64,000 bases of DNA from Streptococcus toyakuensis. GTDB lineage: Bacteria > Bacillota > Bacilli > Lactobacillales > Streptococcaceae. The stretch is from positions 815,001 to 879,000 of the forward strand of contig NZ_AP024523.1 of assembly GCF_024346585.1 (NCBI RefSeq), written 5' to 3'. The position numbers were made by a program, and so were the translations under genes. The number at the start of each line of letters is the position of its first letter. The first letter of the stretch is position 1. Shown here piece after piece: positions 35,105 to 43,517 of this stretch. The notes under the pieces were generated by a model that searched no databases, was not told where the DNA came from, and worked only from the letters and a program-made list of their open reading frames with translations.

Positions 35105-35119
35105 AATTTTCTGAAAATT
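35105..35119 (+). promoter_or_regulatory. CodY box upstream of ilvE
   Basis: AATTTTCTGAAAATT matches the CodY consensus AATTTTCWGAAAATT at all 15 positions. It lies 11 bases upstream of the -35 box of ilvE. CodY, loaded with branched-chain amino acids, should repress ilvE from here. Confidence 0.9.
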
Positions 35120-35130
35120 ACAAAATATAC

Positions 35131-35158
35131 TTGCTATTTTATAAAAATAGTGTAGAAT
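35131..35158 (+). promoter_or_regulatory. ilvE promoter
   Basis: -35 TTGCTA (35131-35136) and -10 TAGAAT (35153-35158), spacing 16. Confidence 0.7.
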
Positions 35159-35192
35159 AAAAGAAATAGGTTTTTAGAATAAGGAGTGGAAT

Positions 35193-36215
35193 ATGACAGT
35201 AACGATTGATTGGGAAAATCTCGGTTTTTCCTATATGAAATTACCTTATCGCTATATTGCTCATTTTAAAAATGGACAATGGAATCAAGGAGAGCTTACA
35301 GAGGATGCAACTTTGCATATTTCAGAGTCTTCTCCAAGTCTTCACTATGGACAACAAGCATTTGAAGGTTTGAAAGCTTATCGTACTAAGGATGGTAGTG
35401 TTCAACTTTTCCGCCCTGATGAAAATGCCAAACGCCTGCAACGTACTTGTGATCGTCTCTTGATGCCACAAGTTTCGACAGACATGTTTGTAGAAGCTTG
35501 TAAGGCAGTTGTTCGTGCGAATGAAGAATATGTACCTCCATACGGAACAGGTGGAACCTTATACCTTCGCCCTCTTTTGATTGGTGTCGGAGATATTATT
35601 GGGGTAAAACCGGCAGAAGAGTACATTTTCACCATCTTTGCTATGCCAGTTGGAAATTACTTTAAGGGTGGATTGGTTCCAACCAACTTCTTGATTCAGG
35701 ATGAATACGACCGTGCGGCTCCAAATGGTACAGGTGCGGCTAAGGTTGGTGGAAACTATGCTGCAAGTCTCTTGCCAGGGAAATTGGCCAAGTCACGTCA
35801 TTTCTCAGATGTTATCTATCTAGACCCATCAACTCATACAAAGATTGAAGAAGTCGGATCAGCTAACTTCTTTGGAATTACAGCTGATAATGAATTTGTA
35901 ACACCATTGAGTCCTTCTATCTTGCCATCTATTACCAAGTATTCTTTGCTTTATTTGGCAGAACATCGCTTGGGCTTAACTCCTATTGAGGGGGATGTCC
36001 CGATTGATAACCTTGACCGTTTTGTAGAGGCAGGTGCCTGTGGTACAGCAGCAGTGATTTCTCCAATTGGTGGAATTCAGCACGGTGATGATTTCCATGT
36101 TTTCTATAGTGAAACAGAAGTAGGTCCTGTGACTCGCAAACTCTATGATGAATTGACAGGTATTCAGTTTGGTGATATCGAAGCGCCAGAAGGTTGGATT
36201 GTAAAAGTAGATTAA
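35193..36215 (+). CDS. ilvE: Branched-chain amino acid aminotransferase
   Basis: IlvE transfers the amino group between glutamate and the keto acids of leucine, isoleucine and valine, using pyridoxal phosphate. The 340 residues include LHYGQQAFEGLKAYR, the PLP-lysine region GTGAAKVGGNYAASL, and the family signature EVGSANFFGI. AAGGAG lies 8 bases before the ATG. A perfect CodY box in front places it under branched-chain amino acid control. No other ilv or leu gene is near. Confidence 0.96.
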   Translation: MTVTIDWENLGFSYMKLPYRYIAHFKNGQWNQGELTEDATLHISESSPSLHYGQQAFEGLKAYRTKDGSVQLFRPDENAKRLQRTCDRLLMPQVSTDMFVEACKAVVRANEEYVPPYGTGGTLYLRPLLIGVGDIIGVKPAEEYIFTIFAMPVGNYFKGGLVPTNFLIQDEYDRAAPNGTGAAKVGGNYAASLLPGKLAKSRHFSDVIYLDPSTHTKIEEVGSANFFGITADNEFVTPLSPSILPSITKYSLLYLAEHRLGLTPIEGDVPIDNLDRFVEAGACGTAAVISPIGGIQHGDDFHVFYSETEVGPVTRKLYDELTGIQFGDIEAPEGWIVKVD

Positions 36216-36237
36216 AATAAACTAAAGGAGATTTTTT

Positions 36238-38205
36238 ATGAAATCGAAAAAGTGGCTTTTAACAGCAGGAGTGGTCCTGAGCACAACAGCTCTATTAGCG
36301 GCTTGTGGAAAGGCTGATAAAGAAGCAGATGCACCGACAACATTTTCATATGTCTATGCAGTAGATCCTGCGTCTTTGGATTATAGTATAGCGACTCGTA
36401 CATCTACAACAGATGTCATCGGGAACGTGGTTGATGGATTGATGGAAAATGACCAATACGGAAATGTTATTCCTTCCTTGGCTGAAGATTGGTCTGTCTC
36501 AAAAGATGGTTTGACTTATACTTATAAACTTCGTAAAGGAGTTAAATGGTACACTTCAGAAGGTGAAGAATACGCAGAAGTAACAGCCCATGACTTTGTA
36601 ACAGGATTGAAACACGTAGCTGACGGTAAGTCAGACGGTGTCTCTCTCATCCAAAATTCAATTAAGGGCTTGGATGCCTACATGACTGGTGAGACCAATG
36701 ATTTCTCTACAGTTGGTGTCAAGGCCTTGGACGATTACACAGTTGAATATACCCTAAACAAACCAGAAAGCTTCTGGAACTCTAAAGTCACCACAGCGAC
36801 GATGTTGCCTGTAAATGAAGAGTTTTTGAAGGCATCAGGTAAAGATTATGGAGCAGTTACTCCAGCAGGGATTCTCTACAATGGTCCTTATATCCTGAAG
36901 ACCTTGACGTCTAAATCGTTGATCGAATACGAGAAAAACCCAAACTACTGGGATAAAGAAAAGGTAAAAATCGAGAAGATCAAATTGACTTACTACGATG
37001 GTTCTGATCAGGAATCGTTGATTCGTAGTTTCTCTTCTGGTGCCTATACGACAGCCCGTCTCTTCCCAAGTAGCTCAAACTTTGCTTCTACTTTGGAACA
37101 ATACGGAGATAAAATAACTTATAGCCCACAGGACTCAAGTAGTTATTACTTCACCTTTAACGTAAATCGTCAGTCATACAATAAAACTGCGAAAACAAGT
37201 GAAGAGCAAAAGACTTCTACTAAAGAAGCTATGCTGAATAAGGACTTCCGTCAGGCTATCAACTTTGCCTTCAACCGTCATTCATATGCTGCTCAGCTAA
37301 ATGGTGAAGACGGTGCGGACAAGATTATTCGTAACAGTCTCGTTCCTGACAACTTTGTACAAGCAGGCGGTAAGAATTTTGGTCAAATCGCTCAAGCAGA
37401 GTTGGTGAACTATGGTGACCAATGGAAAGGTGTTGAGCTAGTTGACGGTAAGGATTCTATCTACAACCCTGACAAGGCTAAAGCAACCTTCGAAAAAGCT
37501 AAGAAAGACTTGGAATCTAAAGGGGTAACTTTCCCAATTCACTTGGATGTCCCAGTTGAACAAACAGATACTATCGCCGTTCAACAAAGTAACTCTTTCA
37601 AACAGTCAATCGAATCAACTCTTGGTGCTGAAAATGTTGTCATCGACGTTCTTCAAATGACAGATAATGAAAAGGAAACAATCACTTCACAAGCGCGTGT
37701 TCCTTCTCAAAAAGACTATGATTTGAACAGTACAGGATGGGCTCCAAGTTATCAAGACCCAGCCTCTTACTTGAATATCATGGATCCTAAATCAGGGTCT
37801 GCCATGAAACACCTTGGTATTACGAAAGGAAAAGATAAGGATGTTGTAGCGAAACTTGGTTTGGACCAATATAAGAAATTATTGGATGATGCCGATTCAG
37901 AAACTACAAATCTTGAAGAACGCTATGAAAAATATGCCAAAGCTCAAGCTTGGTTGACAGATAGTTCGTTATTGATGCCAACAGCCTCATCTGGTGGTTC
38001 TCCAGTTGTAAGTAATGTCGTGCCATTCTCAAAACCATACTCACAAGTTGGTATTAAGGGTGACCCGTATATCTTTAAAGGAATGAAATTGCAAAAAGAT
38101 ATCGTTACAACCAAAGAATATGAAGAAGCACTGAAAAAATGGCAAAAAGAAAAATTGGAATCAAATGGTAAGTACCAAAAAGAACTAGAAAAACACATTA
38201 AATAA
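36238..38205 (+). CDS. Oligopeptide-binding lipoprotein (AliA/AliB/AmiA family)
   Basis: A 655-residue substrate-binding lipoprotein of the OppA class. The signal peptide ends in the lipobox LAAC, with the lipidated Cys at about residue 23. VIPSLAEDWSVSKDGLTYTY is the family signature (SBP_bac_5), and DYDLNSTGWAPSYQDPASYL is typical of streptococcal AliA/AliB/AmiA. It stands alone without permease or ATPase genes. In pneumococcus such proteins share the AmiCDEF transporter and take up peptides that act as nutrients or signals. The gene is intact. It starts 22 bases after ilvE, with AAAGGAG before the ATG, so it may share the CodY-controlled transcript. Confidence 0.92.
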   Translation: MKSKKWLLTAGVVLSTTALLAACGKADKEADAPTTFSYVYAVDPASLDYSIATRTSTTDVIGNVVDGLMENDQYGNVIPSLAEDWSVSKDGLTYTYKLRKGVKWYTSEGEEYAEVTAHDFVTGLKHVADGKSDGVSLIQNSIKGLDAYMTGETNDFSTVGVKALDDYTVEYTLNKPESFWNSKVTTATMLPVNEEFLKASGKDYGAVTPAGILYNGPYILKTLTSKSLIEYEKNPNYWDKEKVKIEKIKLTYYDGSDQESLIRSFSSGAYTTARLFPSSSNFASTLEQYGDKITYSPQDSSSYYFTFNVNRQSYNKTAKTSEEQKTSTKEAMLNKDFRQAINFAFNRHSYAAQLNGEDGADKIIRNSLVPDNFVQAGGKNFGQIAQAELVNYGDQWKGVELVDGKDSIYNPDKAKATFEKAKKDLESKGVTFPIHLDVPVEQTDTIAVQQSNSFKQSIESTLGAENVVIDVLQMTDNEKETITSQARVPSQKDYDLNSTGWAPSYQDPASYLNIMDPKSGSAMKHLGITKGKDKDVVAKLGLDQYKKLLDDADSETTNLEERYEKYAKAQAWLTDSSLLMPTASSGGSPVVSNVVPFSKPYSQVGIKGDPYIFKGMKLQKDIVTTKEYEEALKKWQKEKLESNGKYQKELEKHIK

Positions 38206-38210
38206 AGCAG

Positions 38211-38250
38211 AAAACTCTATATCAGACTTGGAATGATATAGAGTTTTTTC
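38211..38250 (+). terminator. Terminator of the oligopeptide-binding protein gene
   Basis: AAAACTCTATATC (38211-38223) pairs perfectly with GATATAGAGTTTT (38235-38247), then TTC. Confidence 0.9.
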
Positions 38251-38279
38251 TTGCTAGTTTTGGGATTTTCTTGTAAAAT
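38251..38279 (+). promoter_or_regulatory. Promoter of the DUF2969 gene
   Basis: -35 TTGCTA (38251-38256), 17-base spacer, -10 TAAAAT (38274-38279). Confidence 0.7.
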
Positions 38280-38303
38280 AGAAAAAGTGAAGAGAGGTAT
38301 GAA

Positions 38304-38534
38304 ATGAGTAAGAAAGATAAAAAAATTGAAATTCAAGTAGCAGATGCCAAGGTTAATGTAGGAAAAGACAGTTTTGAAGGTTATACATTGACTATCGGTA
38401 AAAAAGTTATCGGAGAAATTGCCGAATTAGATGGACAATTTGCCATTATAAAGAATGGGAATGTCGATAGTTTTTATAAAAAATTGGAAAAAGCTGTGGA
38501 AATTTTGATTGAAAATTATAATTTAGCAAAATAA
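38304..38534 (+). CDS. DUF2969 family small protein
   Basis: A 76-residue soluble, charged protein that begins MSKKDKKIEIQVADAKVNVG, with short beta-rich segments (YTLTIGKKVIGEIAELDGQF) and a C-terminal helix. This matches the DUF2969 family of streptococci and lactobacilli, function unknown. GAGAGG precedes the ATG. It lies just ahead of the two tRNA genes and has its own promoter. Confidence 0.8.
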   Translation: MSKKDKKIEIQVADAKVNVGKDSFEGYTLTIGKKVIGEIAELDGQFAIIKNGNVDSFYKKLEKAVEILIENYNLAK

Positions 38535-38537
38535 GTC

Positions 38538-38566
38538 TTGTTTTTTTGAAATTTTCATGATATAAT
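38538..38566 (+). promoter_or_regulatory. Promoter of the tRNA-Tyr/tRNA-Gln pair
   Basis: -35 TTGTTT (38538-38543), spacing 17, extended -10 TGATATAAT (38558-38566). The start should be about 10 bases before tRNA-Tyr. Confidence 0.75.
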
Positions 38567-38583
38567 GGTCCATGTTGATTGTA

Positions 38584-38664
38584 GGAGAGATAGCGAAGAG
38601 GCTAAACGCGGCGGACTGTAAATCCGCTCCTTCGGGTTCGGGGGTTCGAATCCCTCTCTCTCCA
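38584..38664 (+). tRNA. tRNA-Tyr (anticodon GTA)
   Basis: The acceptor stem GGAGAGA pairs with TCTCTCC (38657-38663). The anticodon loop reads ACTGTAAAT with GTA. The long variable arm (CTCCTTCGGG) is that of a class II tRNA, and GGTTCGAAT is the T loop. 81 bases; the 3' CCA tail is not encoded. Confidence 0.97.
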
Positions 38665-38673
38665 TTTCATCAA

Positions 38674-38745
38674 TGGGGTATAGCCAAGCGGTAAGGCAAG
38701 GGACTTTGACTCCCTCATGCGTTGGTTCGAATCCAGCTACCCCAG
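38674..38745 (+). tRNA. tRNA-Gln (anticodon TTG)
   Basis: The acceptor stem TGGGGTA pairs with TACCCCA (38738-38744). The anticodon loop ACTTTGACT carries TTG, and GGTTCGAATCC is the T arm. 72 bases; CCA is not encoded. It follows tRNA-Tyr by 9 bases. Confidence 0.97.
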
Positions 38746-38773
38746 TTCTTAGGTAATGATCAAGATAAAAATC

Positions 38774-38800
38774 AAAATATCTTAGGGTATTTTATTTTTA
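38774..38800 (+). terminator. Terminator of the tRNA pair
   Basis: AAAATATC (38774-38781), loop TTAG, GGTATTTT (38786-38793), then ATTTTTA. Confidence 0.7.
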
Positions 38801-38866
38801 TAATTGAAAGACGTGAACGATATGAACATGTCCTTGCGGGTGCTTAGGAAAAAAATTATAAGTATG

Positions 38867-38887
38867 TCAAGTTTAAGAAGAACTTGA
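38867..38887 (+). other. Hairpin in the rpsA leader
   Basis: TCAAGTT (38867-38873) and AACTTGA (38881-38887) form a perfect 7-pair stem ten bases before the Shine-Dalgarno sequence of rpsA. S1 is autoregulated in some bacteria, so this could be an operator; that is inference only. Confidence 0.4.
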
Positions 38888-38906
38888 TTGTTGGAGGATT
38901 TTTTAG

Positions 38907-40109
38907 ATGAACGAATTTGAAGATTTGCTAAATAGCGTTAGCCAAGTTGAGACTGGTGATGTTGTTAGTGCTGAAGTATTGACAGTTGATGCGACTCAAG
39001 CTAACGTTGCAATCTCTGGAACTGGTGTTGAAGGTGTCTTGACTCTTCGCGAATTGACAAACGATCGCGATGCAGATATCAATGACTTTGTTAAAGTAGG
39101 AGAAGTATTGGATGTTCTTGTACTTCGTCAAGTAGTTGGTAAAGATACTGATACAGTTACATACCTTGTATCTAAAAAACGCCTTGAAGCTCGCAAAGCA
39201 TGGGACAAACTTGTTGGTCGCGAAGAAGAAGTTGTTACTGTTAAAGGAACTCGTGCCGTTAAAGGTGGACTTTCAGTAGAATTTGAAGGTGTTCGTGGAT
39301 TTATCCCAGCTTCAATGTTGGATACTCGTTTTGTACGTAACACTGAGCGTTTTGTAGGTCAAGAATTTGATGCTAAAATCAAAGAAGTTGACGCTAAAGA
39401 AAACCGCTTCATCCTTTCACGTCGTGAAGTTGTTGAAGCAGCTACTGCAGCAGCTCGCGCTGAAGTATTCGGTAAATTGGCTGTTGGTGATGTTGTAACT
39501 GGTAAAGTTGCTCGTATCACAAGCTTTGGTGCTTTCATCGATCTTGGTGGTGTTGACGGATTGGTTCACTTGACTGAATTATCACACGAACGTAACGTAT
39601 CACCAAAATCAGTTGTAACTGTTGGTGAAGAAATTGAAGTGAAAATCCTTGATCTTAACGAAGAAGAAGGACGTGTATCACTTTCACTTAAAGCAACAAC
39701 ACCTGGACCATGGGATGGCGTTGAGCAAAAATTGGCTAAAGGTGATGTAGTTGAAGGAACAGTTAAACGTTTGACTGACTTCGGTGCATTTGTTGAAGTA
39801 TTGCCAGGTATCGATGGACTTGTTCACGTATCACAAATTTCACACAAACGTATTGAAAATCCTAAAGAAGCTCTTAAAGTTGGTCAAGAAGTTCAAGTTA
39901 AAGTTCTTGAAGTTAACGCAGATGCAGAGCGTGTATCACTTTCTATCAAAGCTCTTGAAGAGCGTCCAGCTCAAGAAGAAGGACAAAAAGAAGAAAAACG
40001 TGCTCCACGTCCACGTCGTCCAAAACGTCAAGAAAAACGTGATTTCGAACTTCCAGAAACACAAACAGGATTCTCAATGGCTGACTTGTTCGGTGATATC
40101 GAACTTTAA
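38907..40109 (+). CDS. rpsA: 30S ribosomal protein S1
   Basis: S1 helps the 30S subunit bind mRNA, especially mRNAs with weak ribosome sites. The 400-residue form has four S1/OB-fold domains (about 15-85, 103-172, 186-256 and 271-341), as usual in Firmicutes. The two best are marked by GKVARITSFGAFIDLGGVDG and GTVKRLTDFGAFVEVLPGID. The C-terminus is highly basic (RPRRPKRQEKRD) and ends SMADLFGDIEL. TTGGAGG precedes the ATG. Confidence 0.96.
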   Translation: MNEFEDLLNSVSQVETGDVVSAEVLTVDATQANVAISGTGVEGVLTLRELTNDRDADINDFVKVGEVLDVLVLRQVVGKDTDTVTYLVSKKRLEARKAWDKLVGREEEVVTVKGTRAVKGGLSVEFEGVRGFIPASMLDTRFVRNTERFVGQEFDAKIKEVDAKENRFILSRREVVEAATAAARAEVFGKLAVGDVVTGKVARITSFGAFIDLGGVDGLVHLTELSHERNVSPKSVVTVGEEIEVKILDLNEEEGRVSLSLKATTPGPWDGVEQKLAKGDVVEGTVKRLTDFGAFVEVLPGIDGLVHVSQISHKRIENPKEALKVGQEVQVKVLEVNADAERVSLSIKALEERPAQEEGQKEEKRAPRPRRPKRQEKRDFELPETQTGFSMADLFGDIEL

Positions 40110-40126
40110 TCAAATTGAAAATTCAC

Positions 40127-40160
40127 AAAATCCTTTGTTTACTTAACAAGGGATTTTTCT
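40127..40160 (+). terminator. Terminator of rpsA
   Basis: AAAATCCTTTGTT (40127-40139) pairs with AACAAGGGATTTT (40145-40157), one G-U pair, then TTC. Confidence 0.88.
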
Positions 40161-40179
40161 TTTGTCTGTAAGTCTTTTT

Positions 40180-40188
40180 TGATATAAT
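40180..40188 (+). promoter_or_regulatory. Extended -10 of the fRMsr gene, predicted leaderless
   Basis: TGATATAAT (40180-40188) is followed after six bases by the ATG at 40195. There is no Shine-Dalgarno sequence. The 18 bases from TG to ATG are identical to those before plsY. Confidence 0.75.
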
Positions 40189-40194
40189 AGTTCT

Positions 40195-40692
40195 ATGTTA
40201 GAATCAGAAAAACAATCACGTTATCAAATGTTAAATGAGGAGCTCTCTTTTTTATTGGATGGTGAAACCAATGTTTTGGCTAATCTTTCCAACGCCAGTG
40301 CTCTTCTAAAATCACGCTTTCCTAATACCGTATTTGCAGGCTTTTATCTGTTCGATGGAAAGGAATTGGTTTTAGGTCCTTTCCAAGGAGGTGTTTCCTG
40401 CATCCGTATTGCACTGGGAAAAGGTGTTTGTGGGGAGGCAGCTCATTTTCAGGAAACTGTTCTGGTTGGTGATGTAACAACTTATCCCAACTATATTTCT
40501 TGTGATAGTCGAGCTAAAAGTGAAATTGTTGTTCCGATGGTTAAGAATGGTCAATTACTTGGAGTTCTGGATCTTGATTCTTCAGAGATTGATGATTATG
40601 ATGCTATGGATCGAGATTATTTGGAACAATTTGTCGCTATTTTGCTTGAAAAGACAGAATGGGACTTTACAATGTTTGGGGAGAAAGCCTAA
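40195..40692 (+). CDS. Free methionine-(R)-sulfoxide reductase (GAF domain)
   Basis: A 165-residue single GAF-domain protein. [10 protein letters not shown] and [16 protein letters not shown] hold the cysteines and substrate-binding residues of the fRMsr (YebR/MsrC-type) family, which reduces free methionine sulfoxide and helps in oxidative stress. Length is typical. It appears to be translated from a leaderless mRNA. Its stop overlaps the dnaX start by one base (TAATG), so dnaX is probably coupled to it. Confidence 0.87.
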   Translation: MLESEKQSRYQMLNEELSFLLDGETNVLANLSNASALLKSRFPNTVFAGFYLFDGKELVLGPFQGGVSCIRIALGKGVCGEAAHFQETVLVGDVTTYPNYISCDSRAKSEIVVPMVKNGQLLGVLDLDSSEIDDYDAMDRDYLEQFVAILLEKTEWDFTMFGEKA

Positions 40693-42347
40693 TGTATCAA
40701 GCACTTTATCGAAAATATAGAAGTCAAAACTTCTCCCAGTTGGTTGGACAGGAAGTTGTGGCTAAGACTCTTAAACAAGCAGTGGAGCAAGAGAAAATAA
40801 GTCATGCTTATCTTTTTTCTGGTCCACGGGGAACGGGAAAAACCAGTGTAGCCAAGATTTTTGCCAAAGCTATGAACTGTCCAAATCAAGTGGGTGGTGA
40901 ACCGTGTAATAACTGCTATATTTGTCAAGCAGTGACGGACGGTAGTTTAGAAGATGTCATTGAAATGGATGCTGCTTCTAATAACGGGGTGGATGAAATC
41001 CGTGAAATTCGTGATAAATCTACCTATGCGCCTAGCCTTGCTCGTTATAAGGTTTACATCATAGATGAGGTTCACATGCTGTCTACAGGAGCTTTTAATG
41101 CCCTCCTAAAGACGCTGGAAGAGCCAACACAGAATGTGGTCTTTATTTTGGCAACTACTGAATTGCACAAGATTCCTGCCACTATTCTATCCCGTGTGCA
41201 ACGTTTTGAATTTAAATCAATTAAGACACAGGATATTAAGGAACATATCCGCTATATCTTAGAAAAAGAAAATATCAGTTCTGAACCAGAGGCTGTGGAA
41301 ATCATTGCCAGACGGGCTGAAGGTGGAATGCGAGATGCCTTGTCTATTTTGGATCAAGCCCTGAGTTTGACACAGGGAAATGAGCTGACGACTGCTATCT
41401 CTGAAGAAATTACTGGCACCATTAGTCTATCAGCCTTGGATGATTATGTGTCTGCCTTGTCTCAACAGGATGTTCCAAAGTCCCTAGCGTGCTTAAATCT
41501 TCTCTTTGACAATGGTAAGAGCATGACTCGTTTTGTGACCGACCTTTTGCACTATTTAAGAGACTTGTTAATTGTCCAAACAGGGGGAAAAAATACTCAT
41601 CATAGTCCAGTCTTTGTAGAAAATTTGGCACTTCCTCAAGAAAATCTGTTTGAAATGATTCGCTTGGCGACAGTCAGTTTAGCAGATATTAAGTCTAGTT
41701 TGCAGCCTAAGATTTATGCTGAGATGATGACCATCCGTTTGGCAGAGATTAAGCCTGAACCAGCTCTTTCAGGAGCGGTTGAACATGAAATTGCTACTCA
41801 GAGACAAGAAGTGATACGTCTCAAACAAGAACTCGCCAATGTGGGAACTGTAGCCAAGCCAACTAGTCCAGCACCTAGTCGCCCAGCGGCAGGCAAAACA
41901 GTCTATCGTGTTGATCGCAATAAGGTTCAATCGATCCTACAAGAGGCTGTCGAAAATCCTGATTTAGCACGTCAAAATCTGATTCGCTTGCAGAATGCCT
42001 GGGGAGAGGTGATTGAAAGTCTTGGAGGTCCTGATAAGGCTCTGCTAGTTGGTTCTCAACCGGTTGCAGCCAATGAACACCATGCTATTCTTGCTTTTGA
42101 GTCTAACTTCAATGCTGGTCAAACCATGAAACGGGACAATCTCAACACTATGTTTGGTAACATCCTCAGTCAGGCAGCAGGTTTTTCACCCGAAATTTTA
42201 GCCATTTCCATGGAGGAATGGAAAGAAGTCCGCGCAGCCTTTTCAGCCAAAGCCAAATCTTCTCAAACTGAAAAAGAAGCAGAAGAAAGTCTGATTCCAG
42301 AAGGATTTGAATTTTTGGCTGATAAAATGAAGGTAGAGGAAGACTAA
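40692..42347 (+). CDS. dnaX: DNA polymerase III subunit gamma/tau
   Basis: DnaX loads the sliding clamp and joins polymerases in the replisome. The 551-residue protein has Walker A GPRGTGKTSVAKIFA, a zinc site with four cysteines (CPNQVGGEPCNNCYIC), Walker B IIDEVHMLS and the SRV-type arginine-finger motif LSRVQRFEF. The C-terminal third is the tau-specific region, which contains a Pro/Ala-rich linker. The start [10 protein letters not shown] at 40692 overlaps the previous stop; an in-frame ATG 11 codons upstream lies inside the fRMsr gene and is rejected. Confidence 0.95.
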   Translation: MYQALYRKYRSQNFSQLVGQEVVAKTLKQAVEQEKISHAYLFSGPRGTGKTSVAKIFAKAMNCPNQVGGEPCNNCYICQAVTDGSLEDVIEMDAASNNGVDEIREIRDKSTYAPSLARYKVYIIDEVHMLSTGAFNALLKTLEEPTQNVVFILATTELHKIPATILSRVQRFEFKSIKTQDIKEHIRYILEKENISSEPEAVEIIARRAEGGMRDALSILDQALSLTQGNELTTAISEEITGTISLSALDDYVSALSQQDVPKSLACLNLLFDNGKSMTRFVTDLLHYLRDLLIVQTGGKNTHHSPVFVENLALPQENLFEMIRLATVSLADIKSSLQPKIYAEMMTIRLAEIKPEPALSGAVEHEIATQRQEVIRLKQELANVGTVAKPTSPAPSRPAAGKTVYRVDRNKVQSILQEAVENPDLARQNLIRLQNAWGEVIESLGGPDKALLVGSQPVAANEHHAILAFESNFNAGQTMKRDNLNTMFGNILSQAAGFSPEILAISMEEWKEVRAAFSAKAKSSQTEKEAEESLIPEGFEFLADKMKVEED

Positions 42348-42359
42348 AGAAAGATTTCA

Positions 42360-42368
42360 TGATACAAT
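42360..42368 (+). promoter_or_regulatory. Extended -10 of the DUF3272-like gene, predicted leaderless
   Basis: TGATACAAT (42360-42368) stands six bases before the ATG at 42375, with no Shine-Dalgarno sequence between. Confidence 0.65.
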
Positions 42369-42374
42369 AAGTTT

Positions 42375-42569
42375 ATGAATAGACAACAATTTATTATCAT
42401 TGCGCTGTTTACAGCTGCTGAGACCTATTTTTTCAATGAAGCCTGGATGACTGGTCGCTATATTATGGCAGCCTTTTGGGCCATTTTGCTCTTTAGAAAT
42501 TTCCGAGTTAGTTACTTGATGGGCAAGATTGTAGATGTCATTGACCAGCATTTAAAAGGAAAAGACTAG
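42375..42569 (+). CDS. Small membrane protein (DUF3272-like)
   Basis: A 64-residue protein with two hydrophobic stretches (FIIIALFTAAETYFF and YIMAAFWAILLF) and a basic C-terminus (IDQHLKGKD). It resembles the streptococcal DUF3272 family, of unknown function. It starts 27 bases after dnaX with its own extended -10 box, so it is likely expressed from a leaderless mRNA, though read-through from dnaX is possible. A terminator follows at 42592. Confidence 0.72.
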   Translation: MNRQQFIIIALFTAAETYFFNEAWMTGRYIMAAFWAILLFRNFRVSYLMGKIVDVIDQHLKGKD

Positions 42570-42591
42570 TCCTCAGCTTCTAGACAAAATC

Positions 42592-42612
42592 AAAGCCTTT
42601 TAGGCTTTTTTT
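42592..42612 (+). terminator. Terminator after the DUF3272-like gene
   Basis: AAAGCCT (42592-42598), loop TTT, AGGCTTT (42602-42608), then TTTTT. Confidence 0.85.
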
Positions 42613-42621
42613 TGTTATACT
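42613..42621 (+). promoter_or_regulatory. Likely suf operon promoter
   Basis: An extended -10 TGTTATACT (42613-42621) directly follows the upstream terminator. The start would lie about 90 bases before sufC. Confidence 0.55.
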
Positions 42622-42719
42622 ATAAAAGTATATTTATTGACCTTTTACCGTATTTTCTAGGGAAATCAAGTATGTTTCCAGTAAGCACTGTAAAGGCCTT
42701 GAAAAAGAAAGGAACTATC

Positions 42720-43490
42720 ATGTCAGTATTAGAGATCAAAGATCTTCACGTTGAGATTGAAGGAAAAGAAATTTTAAAAGGGGTTAACCTGACCCTGAAA
42801 ACAGGAGAAATCGCCGCTATCATGGGACCAAATGGTACTGGTAAATCGACTCTTTCTGCCGCTATCATGGGAAATCCAAACTATGAAGTTACCAAAGGTG
42901 AAGTCTTGTTTGATGGCGTAAACATCCTTGAGTTGGAAGTGGACGAGCGTGCGCGTATGGGACTTTTCCTTGCTATGCAATACCCATCAGAAATTCCTGG
43001 AATTACCAATGCTGAGTTTCTTCGTGCAGCTATGAATGCTGGTAAAGAAGACGATGAGAAGATTTCAGTTCGTGAGTTTATCACTAAACTCGACGAGAAG
43101 ATGGAATTGCTCAACATGAAAGAAGAAATGGCTGAGCGTTACCTCAACGAAGGTTTCTCTGGTGGTGAGAAAAAACGTAATGAGATTCTTCAACTTTTGA
43201 TGTTGGAGCCAACATTTGCCCTTTTGGATGAGATTGACTCTGGTCTTGATATTGACGCTCTTAAAGTTGTTTCTAAGGGTGTTAATGCCATGCGTGGTGA
43301 AGGCTTTGGTGCTATGATTATCACTCACTACCAACGTCTTTTGAACTACATCACACCAGACGTGGTACACGTGATGATGGAAGGGCGTGTTGTCCTTTCA
43401 GGTGGTCCAGAATTGGCTGCACGTTTGGAACGTGAAGGATACGCAAAACTAGCTGAAGAACTTGGCTACGACTACAAGGAAGAATTGTAA
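42720..43490 (+). CDS. sufC: Fe-S cluster assembly ATPase SufC
   Basis: SufC is the ABC-type ATPase of the SufBCD scaffold that builds iron-sulfur clusters. The 256 residues have Walker A GPNGTGKST, signature SGGEKKR and Walker B LLDEIDSGLD. The reading frame is open 36 codons further upstream, but AAAGGAA precedes MSVLEIKDLH at 42720, the family start. It heads the sufCDSUB operon, the only Fe-S assembly set visible here. Confidence 0.96.
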   Translation: MSVLEIKDLHVEIEGKEILKGVNLTLKTGEIAAIMGPNGTGKSTLSAAIMGNPNYEVTKGEVLFDGVNILELEVDERARMGLFLAMQYPSEIPGITNAEFLRAAMNAGKEDDEKISVREFITKLDEKMELLNMKEEMAERYLNEGFSGGEKKRNEILQLLMLEPTFALLDEIDSGLDIDALKVVSKGVNAMRGEGFGAMIITHYQRLLNYITPDVVHVMMEGRVVLSGGPELAARLEREGYAKLAEELGYDYKEEL

Positions 43491-43517
43491 TTCCCTCGTA
43501 TCTTTTAGGAGAAGTAA

